A DNA stretch of 64,000 nt from Muribaculaceae bacterium. GTDB taxonomy: Bacteria > Bacteroidota > Bacteroidia > Bacteroidales > Muribaculaceae. Location of the stretch: contig JAFYNZ010000041.1 in assembly GCA_017547845.1 (NCBI GenBank), forward strand, positions 1 through 64,000. The letters are read 5' to 3'. Shown here one piece after another: positions 57,364 to 64,000 of the stretch (position 1 is the stretch's first letter; each line of letters opens with the position of its first letter). Made by a program: the position numbers and the translations under genes. Below the pieces are notes generated by a model that was given only the letters and a program-made list of their open reading frames with translations, was not told the origin of the DNA and made no database searches.

Positions 57364-58353
57364 ATGAAAATAGGATCGATTGAACTTGGACAAAGACCGG
57401 TGATGCTCGCACCGATGGAAGATGTGACCGACCCATCATTTCGCCTCATATGTCGCGAGATGGGGGCCAAGATGGTCTACACCGAATTCGTGTCAGCCGA
57501 AGCCTTGATTCGCAACATCAATTCCACAACTCGAAAGCTCCAAATCAACGAAGCAGAACGACCTGTCGCCATCCAGATTTATGGCCGCGATGTCGATGCC
57601 ATGATTGAAGCAGCCAAGATGGTCGAAGATGCAAAGCCTGAACTTATTGACATCAATTTCGGTTGCCCTGTTAAGAAAGTAGCCGGCAAAGGTGCCGGAG
57701 CGGGTATGCTACGCGACATTCCAAAGCTTTTGCATATCACTCGCGAAGTGGTCAAGGCCGTCAAACTTCCTGTCACCGTCAAGACTCGTCTCGGATGGGA
57801 CTGCGAAAACAAGATTATATGCGACCTCGGTCCGATGCTTCAAGACTGTGGCATCAGCGCACTGACCGTGCACGGACGCACTCGCAGTCAGATGTATATC
57901 GGTGAGGCTGACTGGACACTCATTGGCAAGCTTAAAGAAGATCCTCGTATGACGATACCTATCATCGGCAATGGCGACATCACATCAGCACAGAAAGCCG
58001 CTGACTACTTCGGTCGTTATGGCGTCGATGGCATCATGGTGGGTCGTGGGGCTATCGGAGCGCCATGGATATTCCGTGAGATCGATCAATACCTCACTAC
58101 AGGCGAAATTACACCTCTAAACGATACAGAGAAGATGAACATCTTGCGACGACAGATTCAAGAGAGCATCGACCGCATCGACGAATATCGCGGCATTCTC
58201 CACATTCGCCGACATCTTGCAGCGACTCCGTTGCTCAAAGGCATCCCCAATTTCAAGGAGACACGCATCAGAATGCTACGCGCCGACACCTTGGACGAAT
58301 TGTCGAAAATCCTCGATGAAATCGAAGAAAAATACTTAAACACTCAGATATGA
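57364..58353 (+). CDS. dusB: tRNA-dihydrouridine synthase B
   Basis: 329 aa. FMN-barrel start VMLAPMEDVTDPSFRLICRE, the conserved cysteine in INFGCPVKKVAGKGAGAGML near 100, then TVKTRLGWD, LTVHGRTRSQMY and GIMVGRGAIGAPW. It reduces specific uridines in tRNA D-loops with NADPH. The stop overlaps the next start by 4 bp (ATGA). Confidence 0.97.
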   Translation: MKIGSIELGQRPVMLAPMEDVTDPSFRLICREMGAKMVYTEFVSAEALIRNINSTTRKLQINEAERPVAIQIYGRDVDAMIEAAKMVEDAKPELIDINFGCPVKKVAGKGAGAGMLRDIPKLLHITREVVKAVKLPVTVKTRLGWDCENKIICDLGPMLQDCGISALTVHGRTRSQMYIGEADWTLIGKLKEDPRMTIPIIGNGDITSAQKAADYFGRYGVDGIMVGRGAIGAPWIFREIDQYLTTGEITPLNDTEKMNILRRQIQESIDRIDEYRGILHIRRHLAATPLLKGIPNFKETRIRMLRADTLDELSKILDEIEEKYLNTQI

Positions 58354-59048
58354 CAAAACAATTTATCACCGTATTACTCACAGTAATCATGTCGGTAGCA
58401 GCATGCTTTGCCGACAGCAAGACCTACACTCTCAGCGTGGGCGACTTCACATGTCTTAAGGCACTCAACAATGCCAATGTCATCTATCGAAGCAATCCCG
58501 ACTCGATCGGCTATGCTGTCTTTGAAGCCGAACATAGATACGCCAAAGCCTACATCTTTAGCAACAATAAGGCCGGCACTTTGAAGATAGAAGTAGCTCC
58601 GGAATTTGCCAACGATGATACGTTGCCGACAGTCTATGTTTACTCTCAATTCATCAACAAGATAGAGTCATCGTCGACTTCGACAGTCTTTATTGACACT
58701 CCTACACCATGTCCTTTATTGAAAGCCAAACTCATCGGTAATGGTCGCTTGATAATCAACAACATCACAGCCACCACGGCTGAGATTAACCTGTCGACAG
58801 GCAATGGTACAATTGTCGCCAACGGCACATGCAGCCATCTGAAGATTAAGACCATCGGCACAGGTGTTATCCAAGCCGACGAACTGATAGCCACAGATGT
58901 CGACTGCATGATATTAGGCACAGGCAGCATCGGTTGTAACCCACGCACTTCGCTCAATGTCAAAGGTGTTGGATCCACTAAAATCTACTACAAAGGACAG
59001 CCTCAGATTAAAAAGTCAGGTGGTGGCACTCTGATTCCGATGGACTAA
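58350..59048 (+). CDS. GIN-domain (DUF2807) secreted protein
   Basis: 232 aa with signal peptide MTKQFITVLLTVIMSVAACF. The rest is a beta-helix-like GIN/DUF2807 domain with short strands (FTCLKALNNANVIYRSNPDS, then IIVNG-type turns such as RLIINNITATTAEINLSTGN). The family is annotated as a putative auto-transporter adhesin head domain, but function is not established. Translationally coupled to dusB through a 4-bp overlap, which looks accidental in function. Confidence 0.87.
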   Translation: MTKQFITVLLTVIMSVAACFADSKTYTLSVGDFTCLKALNNANVIYRSNPDSIGYAVFEAEHRYAKAYIFSNNKAGTLKIEVAPEFANDDTLPTVYVYSQFINKIESSSTSTVFIDTPTPCPLLKAKLIGNGRLIINNITATTAEINLSTGNGTIVANGTCSHLKIKTIGTGVIQADELIATDVDCMILGTGSIGCNPRTSLNVKGVGSTKIYYKGQPQIKKSGGGTLIPMD

Positions 59049-59104
59049 CAAACAGAGTGAACAGAATAGTCAAAATTTCCCGATTTCACCGATAAAATTC
59101 GACA

Positions 59105-60586
59105 ATGTCCGACACTAATATCGACAATCGTCAGTCCGAGTCTTCTATCAAGCAGAAGACAGCTCGCACCATTAAGTGGAACACCATCGACCGATTTTCG
59201 TCGCAGGTGCTTTACGCAGTGACCGGTGTGGTGCTTGCCAATGTGCTATCCAAGGAAGATTTCGGTCTTGTCGGAGCAATATTAGTGTTTCAGGCATTTG
59301 CCACACTCTTTGTCGACAGTGGCTTCGGAGCAGCACTACTTCAGAAGAAGTCGCCGACCGACAAAGACTACTCGACAGTCTTCTGGTTTAACCTCATTGT
59401 CAGCATCGTCGTCTATGCCCTGCTCTGGGTGTCTGCACCATTTATAGCCGATATATTCCAAGGCGACCAACGACTTATCCCGTTGTCGCGAGTAATGTTT
59501 CTGTGCTTTGTGATTAACGGACTCGCAATCGTTCAGACCAACCGACTGATGAAAGCGATGAACGTCAAAATGATAGCACTCTCCAACCTCGTCGGGCTGA
59601 CAATATCGGGTGCGGTCGGCATATGGATGGCATTGACAGGGTGGGGACCATGGGCATTGGTGTGGCAATCTATCATCTTGGCATCGGTCAAGACCATTTG
59701 GCTTTGGAGCATCGGTCGATGGGTGCCACGCTACGGATTTCATATGGACTCGATGCGACAGATTTATCGCGTCGGACTCGGTGTCTTCTCAAGCTCGTTT
59801 CTCAACACCGTATTCCTCAATATCTACTCATTTATCATCGGCGCATACTACAATCTTGCTGCGTTGGGCAACTATACCCAAGCCGACAAATGGAGCAAAA
59901 TGGGTAGTGCATCGATCTCGCAGATACTGACGGCATCGTTCGTCCCACTTCTCTCACAATACCAAGACGACGGAGAGAAATACCGCGCATTAATCGGCAA
60001 AATCAACCGATTCACGTCGTTCATACTCTTTCCGTTCATGTGCTGGCTTATCGTCATGGCAGAGCCGGTGTTCCACCTGATGTTTGGCACCAAATGGGAT
60101 ACTGCGATTCCACTATTTCAGATTCTGCTATTGCGAGGCATCTTCACCGTGCTGACATCACTCTACAACAATTATATCCTCTCGCTCGGACACGCTCGCA
60201 GTCTCGTAGTGGTCGAATTTGTCAAAGACGCACTCACGCTCATAGCCATCGTATCGACCATCGCAATGCAGAGTGTCGAAGCACTTGTGTGGGGGCAGAT
60301 GATAGCCGGAGCAGCCACCTACCTCTTCATCTTATGTCTCGCCTCACGCAACACGGGCTACTCCAAGAGTCGCTTCCTCATCGACATGGCGCCTTACGCA
60401 TTGCTCACCGTCTTGACCATGATTGCAATGTGGAGTCTGTCGTTGGTCATTACAAATGATATATTGCTACTACTCAGTCAGTTGACAGTCGGAGCAATCG
60501 TCTACTACGCTGTGCTTCGCGTCACAGGTTCTACCATACTTATGGAGGCACAATCCTACATCACATCGCACTTCCGCAAGAAATAA
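59105..60586 (+). CDS. MOP-family polysaccharide flippase (WzxC-like)
   Basis: 493 aa with about 12-14 membrane helices. Family features: IKWNTIDRFSSQVLYAVTGV at the N-terminus, LSKEDFGLVGAILVFQAFA, SGFGAALLQKKSPTDKDYST, and ALGNYTQADKWSKMGSASIS. Members flip lipid-linked oligosaccharides across the inner membrane for capsule or O-antigen. No glycan cluster surrounds it here. It follows the GIN gene by 56 bp on the same strand. Confidence 0.93.
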   Translation: MSDTNIDNRQSESSIKQKTARTIKWNTIDRFSSQVLYAVTGVVLANVLSKEDFGLVGAILVFQAFATLFVDSGFGAALLQKKSPTDKDYSTVFWFNLIVSIVVYALLWVSAPFIADIFQGDQRLIPLSRVMFLCFVINGLAIVQTNRLMKAMNVKMIALSNLVGLTISGAVGIWMALTGWGPWALVWQSIILASVKTIWLWSIGRWVPRYGFHMDSMRQIYRVGLGVFSSSFLNTVFLNIYSFIIGAYYNLAALGNYTQADKWSKMGSASISQILTASFVPLLSQYQDDGEKYRALIGKINRFTSFILFPFMCWLIVMAEPVFHLMFGTKWDTAIPLFQILLLRGIFTVLTSLYNNYILSLGHARSLVVVEFVKDALTLIAIVSTIAMQSVEALVWGQMIAGAATYLFILCLASRNTGYSKSRFLIDMAPYALLTVLTMIAMWSLSLVITNDILLLLSQLTVGAIVYYAVLRVTGSTILMEAQSYITSHFRKK

Positions 60587-60675
60587 TTTGTCATGTAAAT
60601 AACACACTCCCCGAAAAAAAACGACTACCCCCAAAACGGAGTAGATATGTTAATATTTCGGAGAATTTATGAATT

Positions 60676-60688
60676 TTTCAGACTGAAA
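60676..60688. promoter_or_regulatory. Inverted repeat next to the -33 box
   Basis: TTTCAG-A-CTGAAA, directly upstream of the TTTG -33 box (60689-60692) of the Crp-like gene at 60761. It is a candidate operator, with a sequence different from the one at 31018-31039. Confidence 0.4.
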
Positions 60689-60720
60689 TTTGGATACACA
60701 AGATAAAAACCTTAACTTTG
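60689..60720 (+). promoter_or_regulatory. Promoter of the Crp-like gene at 60761
   Basis: TTTG (60689-60692), 20 bp, TAACTTTG (60713-60720). Leader about 35 nt. Confidence 0.85.
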
Positions 60721-60760
60721 TGGAAGAATACAACCGAATTAATCAGCCACTTCACCTTAA

Positions 60761-61345
60761 ATGGAAAACCTTAAACGACTATTAGACGACGAATGCTCCT
60801 ATCGATTGAAGGAAGAGATCATGGATCGCTTTCTCAGTACGATGGAAGAGATTAAGTTGGAGCAAGGAGACATCCTTATTGCAAACGGGTCGTTGGATTC
60901 CAACATATACATAGTCAAAGAGGGGATTATGGCTCACACCTACATGAGCGGAATGAAGGACAGTTGCTGGGGCTTCTCGTTGCCGGGCACAATGATGTAT
61001 TCGCTTCACCCCTACTACTTTAATAAGCCTGCATTCTACCAAGTGGTGGCATGTTGTGACTCCGTCGTCATGAAGCAAAGCAAAGAGCATTTCGACAAGC
61101 TCATTGCCGAGTCACACGATTTTGCTCGTTGGGTACTTAGTATGGCTCAATGTCAGCTATTCTTCTTTGAGAAAAAGAACTCTGTCATCAGTGGAGACGC
61201 ACGCGAACGCTTTATCTCACTGGCAAAAAATCGTCCCGAAATCTTCCAAAAAGTGCCGATGAAAATCATCGCGTCTTACCTTGGTATTACTCAGCAATAT
61301 CTTAGCAATTTAAAGAAGGAGTACAAACGACTCATCTACGGCTAA
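60761..61345 (+). CDS. Crp/Fnr-family transcriptional regulator (paralogue D)
   Basis: 194 aa. The cyclic-nucleotide-binding-like fold spans about 18-125 (LEQGDILIANGSLDSNIYIV, KEGIMAHTYMSG, VACCDSVVMKQS). It shares SGDARERFISLAKNRPEIF with the paralogue at 30403 (SGDARERYIALMKNRPEIL). The helix-turn-helix is at about 168-188 (MKIIASYLGITQQYLSNLKK). It is followed on the same strand, after 172 bp, by a giant secreted-protein gene, the same order as at 15433-11319. The ligand is unknown. Confidence 0.92.
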   Translation: MENLKRLLDDECSYRLKEEIMDRFLSTMEEIKLEQGDILIANGSLDSNIYIVKEGIMAHTYMSGMKDSCWGFSLPGTMMYSLHPYYFNKPAFYQVVACCDSVVMKQSKEHFDKLIAESHDFARWVLSMAQCQLFFFEKKNSVISGDARERFISLAKNRPEIFQKVPMKIIASYLGITQQYLSNLKKEYKRLIYG

Positions 61346-61387
61346 GACAAGCGTCAAATTTCACAAGACAAGCACCAAATATCACAA
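61346..61387. repeat. Two tandem 21-bp repeats, possible operators
   Basis: 61346-61366 and 61367-61387 are adjacent and identical at 18 of 21 positions. Each starts GACAAGC and ends TCACAA, a Crp-like half-site. They begin directly after the Crp-like stop codon and end 58 bp before the -7 box of the next gene. Confidence 0.65.
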
Positions 61388-61445
61388 AAACACAAAAAAA
61401 TCGCTTGTTTTAAAATAGATTAAATCCACTTGAAAAACCTTTATC

Positions 61446-61453
61446 TATATTTG
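61446..61453 (+). promoter_or_regulatory. -7 box of the giant gene at 61518, no -33 box
   Basis: TATATTTG, 64 bp before the ATG at 61518. The expected -33 position (about 61422-61426) lacks TTTG, as for the 1114-aa gene. Confidence 0.55.
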
Positions 61454-61517
61454 CACGTCTAAATGCAAATATGCACCTATATTAACTGAAATTTAATTTA
61501 ACTAAATAAGTGGATTC

Positions 61518-64000
61518 ATGAAAAAAAAGATTTTTTTAATCTGTATGGTTCTCGTGGCCTCGGTGTTTGGTAGTTATGCTTCTCCAGCAGCAAAAAACCA
61601 TCGCCAAAATGCTACCATCGAACTAAAAAATGGAAAATCCCGAATTAAAGCACCGGTGAACATTCCATTACGCAAACAGTTATCAACCACTCTTCCTAAT
61701 GCAACAACCACAGGCACACTGTCTTATCAGCAACCTATGGCTAAACTTGCTCCATTCTTCGCTCCGGAAGGTGGCTCTAACATCTATGGTTGGCTCAACT
61801 ACTACGACGACTCAACCTACGACTGGGACCAAGTAGGTCTTAATCAGGTATTTACCGATGGCACATATTCCACAATCTTCAAATGCTGGGACTCTCCTTC
61901 GATTGCGTTCTACCATGACAATATGGTGCACACGCTTCTCACACTTTTTGATGATTCAGGCATCTACCTTGAAGGCTCATATTATAGCACTTACAACTTT
62001 GAGACAGGTACACTCCTTTCAGGTCCGGTGTCAATTCCACTCGACGACACCTGCCTCGGCGCATTCATCAATGCAGCCTACAACTATAAGGACAACTGCA
62101 TCTATGGTTACTCATACGACTACTCAAGTTCGACAGGTGTATCTTTTGCCAAGATTATCATCACCAACCCTACAAACGTAATCAGCGTTCGCAAAGATAT
62201 TCCTCAAGAACAAATCTGTACTGCGATGACTTACCACGATGGCACTATCTATGGTATCAACTTCAATGGTGAATTTGTGACCGTGGACCTCTCCGGTAAT
62301 CAGACAGCACACTTCACACCTGTGTTTGAAGACCGCAACACCATAACACTCAACTACGGCTCTATCATCTATTCTGAAGCATTAGATGGTTTCCTTTGGT
62401 CAAACATGTATGACGCTGACAACACTGCGCACCTCTACAAACTCGACACAAAGACAGAGTCGGCTATCAAACTTGCAGACTTCAATCGCATGGAGCAATT
62501 CATTGCCTTCATGACTCCTTCATACGAAGCAAACCCTGCTGCTCCCAACTATATCGAAATGGTGAGCAACACATTCGAAGGAACTCCAAACAATTACGGG
62601 TCAATCACATTTCGCGTGCCTTCGACTTCTATCGACGGGTCAAAGATTCCACAAAGTCAACTCATCGACGTAACAATACTCATCGGTAGCGACGAGACTT
62701 GGGTTGAAAGTTACGCTCCGGGCACAGAAGCCACTGTAGATTTGCGTAATATCCCAGAAGGTCTCAACACATTCACTTTCATGGGTGCAATCGACGACCT
62801 CAAGACTCGCAAGGCCTACCCTATCTATATCGGTCACGACACTCCTGAGAAACCACAAAATGTAATTCTCACAGTTGACGGTGTAACATGGGACGCAGTG
62901 ACAAAGGGTATCAACAACGGATACTTTGAAGCCGACAATGTAACTTACTCAGTCTACATCAACGACCAACGCGTCGCTAAAAACATCAAAGACACTCATG
63001 TCGATATCTCATTGGCTGATGGCGAATTTGAGGCATACGTGGCAGAAGTCTATGCAGAGTGCAATGGCAAAGAGTCTATTCCGGGCATGTCAAATGCTAT
63101 CGTTGCCGGTGCTGCCATCTCTCTCGACTATCACTGTGAGCCTACATCAGAAGACACAGCTCTCTTCACATCATTTAATGTCAACGATGACTCAGCATGG
63201 GGCTATCGCGCTGCCGATGGTAAGACCTATAAAGAAGACTGCTTCGAAGTGTGGGCATACGATATGTATAACAACACTTACGGCATCGACGACTGGTTGT
63301 TCCTCCCACCATTGAAGTTCAAAGATGGCAATGAGTTATACTCATTCTCAGCCGATGTAGCCAACACATTGGATATCCAGCCTTACACCTCTATCAACTA
63401 CACTGTCTATATCGGCACAGCGCCAACAGTGGAAAGCATGACAACCGTTATCGGTCAAACTCGTCAGATTAATGGCGCAGCATTCAAGACCTACCTCGAC
63501 AAGTTTGAAATCCTCGAAGCCGGCACATACTACATTGCTATCCACGCCGAGTATGACGCAAGCCTCGTTCCACTCCCTGTCAGCCTCTTGGTGCGCAACA
63601 TTAATGTCAAAGAAGAAAACGTATCACTCGGTGGTCCTGCGGCAGTGAGCGACGTCAAGGTGACACCTGCCGAAAAAGGAGGGCTTAACGCGACAGTAGA
63701 GTTTGCCATGCCAACAACGACTATCGATGGTGAGCCACTAGCAGCCGATCAGACTATCACAGCATACGTTGAGACAGATTTGGCCTACGACCCTGTAGAA
63801 GGCAAGCCTGGCGAAAAAGTATCATTAATAGTCGAAACCATACAAGGCGACAACATCGTCAAGATATGCCCATACATCGGCAAGAGCCGTGGCTACGAAA
63901 TCGAAGTGTCGGTCTACACTGGTGTTGACCTCCCGGGTGTTGTTGAAAACGTAAAAGAAGAGATTGCAGACGACAATAAAAGTCTCCGCATCACATGGGA
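61518..64000 (+). CDS. Giant secreted multidomain protein, cut by the window end
   Basis: 827 codons are visible and the reading frame is still open at 64000. Signal peptide at 1-21 (MKKKIFLICMVLVASVFGSY). A propeller-like region lies at about 85-330 (SNIYGWLNYYDDSTYDWDQV; QICTAMTYHDGTIYGINFNG). An FN3-like module at about 445-530 has the shared core NVILTVDGVTWDAVTKGINN. A jelly roll lies at about 535-700 (GIDDWLFLPPLKFKDGN). A further Ig-like unit follows (about 710-805, LNATVEFAMPTTTIDGEPLA). The same order of domains and cores occurs in the proteins at 11319-14663 and 6722-11236, so the three are paralogues. A T9SS-like C-terminus is expected beyond the window. Confidence 0.85.
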   Translation, partial: MKKKIFLICMVLVASVFGSYASPAAKNHRQNATIELKNGKSRIKAPVNIPLRKQLSTTLPNATTTGTLSYQQPMAKLAPFFAPEGGSNIYGWLNYYDDSTYDWDQVGLNQVFTDGTYSTIFKCWDSPSIAFYHDNMVHTLLTLFDDSGIYLEGSYYSTYNFETGTLLSGPVSIPLDDTCLGAFINAAYNYKDNCIYGYSYDYSSSTGVSFAKIIITNPTNVISVRKDIPQEQICTAMTYHDGTIYGINFNGEFVTVDLSGNQTAHFTPVFEDRNTITLNYGSIIYSEALDGFLWSNMYDADNTAHLYKLDTKTESAIKLADFNRMEQFIAFMTPSYEANPAAPNYIEMVSNTFEGTPNNYGSITFRVPSTSIDGSKIPQSQLIDVTILIGSDETWVESYAPGTEATVDLRNIPEGLNTFTFMGAIDDLKTRKAYPIYIGHDTPEKPQNVILTVDGVTWDAVTKGINNGYFEADNVTYSVYINDQRVAKNIKDTHVDISLADGEFEAYVAEVYAECNGKESIPGMSNAIVAGAAISLDYHCEPTSEDTALFTSFNVNDDSAWGYRAADGKTYKEDCFEVWAYDMYNNTYGIDDWLFLPPLKFKDGNELYSFSADVANTLDIQPYTSINYTVYIGTAPTVESMTTVIGQTRQINGAAFKTYLDKFEILEAGTYYIAIHAEYDASLVPLPVSLLVRNINVKEENVSLGGPAAVSDVKVTPAEKGGLNATVEFAMPTTTIDGEPLAADQTITAYVETDLAYDPVEGKPGEKVSLIVETIQGDNIVKICPYIGKSRGYEIEVSVYTGVDLPGVVENVKEEIADDNKSLRITW

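Overview
The window looks like a chromosomal segment of a gut-type Bacteroidales bacterium, most like Muribaculaceae or a relative. This is inferred from gene content and signals, not from a search. Promoters follow the Bacteroidota pattern TTTG / 19-20 bp / TAnnTTTG at about ten places. The gene set includes a fused SecDF, many Bacteroidota-only DUF families, lipoproteins, and large secreted proteins ending in type IX secretion (T9SS)-like C-terminal domains. I saw no rRNA, tRNA, insertion sequence, prophage or CRISPR array.

Layout. 1-15.4 kb is an accessory, surface-protein region. A three-gene minus-strand operon of Omp28-like secreted proteins (5471 to 165) is divergent from a Crp-like regulator at 5750. 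Then come two giant secreted proteins (1504 and 1114 aa) preceded on the same strand by a second Crp-like gene (15433). 15.7-31 kb is mainly housekeeping: a DUF4369 lipoprotein with yifB and yraN, a small hydrolase, a GH31 enzyme, SecDF, an Ig-like lipoprotein, fabF-acpP, outer-membrane phospholipase A, and a third Crp-like gene. 31-34 kb is a metal-export cluster (CopA-type ATPase, small HMA-type protein, small membrane protein). 34-45 kb holds gyrB, topA, a secreted protein, a uridine-kinase-like enzyme, a coiled-coil membrane protein, YeiH and MscL. 45-53 kb has gapA, an envelope operon (DUF4199, GT2, DUF6452, DUF6048) and DUF5723 plus a lipoprotein. 53.1-54.3 kb is a long non-coding gap with decayed repeats and a candidate small RNA. 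54-60.6 kb carries a TPR membrane regulator, an M16 peptidase, dusB, a GIN-domain protein and a flippase. 60.7-64 kb repeats the earlier theme: a fourth Crp-like gene followed by another giant secreted protein, cut by the window end.

The most interesting signal is that recurrence. Crp-like regulator genes of about 190 aa sit next to T9SS-like surface-protein genes three times, twice in the same regulator-then-giant-protein order. The -7 promoter boxes of the two downstream giant genes lack a recognisable -33 box. A near-palindromic TTGAC-N4-GTCAA-type site lies at about -41 in one case, a tandem 21-bp repeat lies upstream in the other, and a perfect palindrome of this type overlaps the -33 box of the third paralogue. 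This suggests a family of dedicated, partly autoregulated local switches for surface proteins. Other points of interest are 9-bp-periodic intergenic arrays at several loci, two thioredoxin-fold proteins that lost the CxxC motif, and topA-gyrB adjacency.
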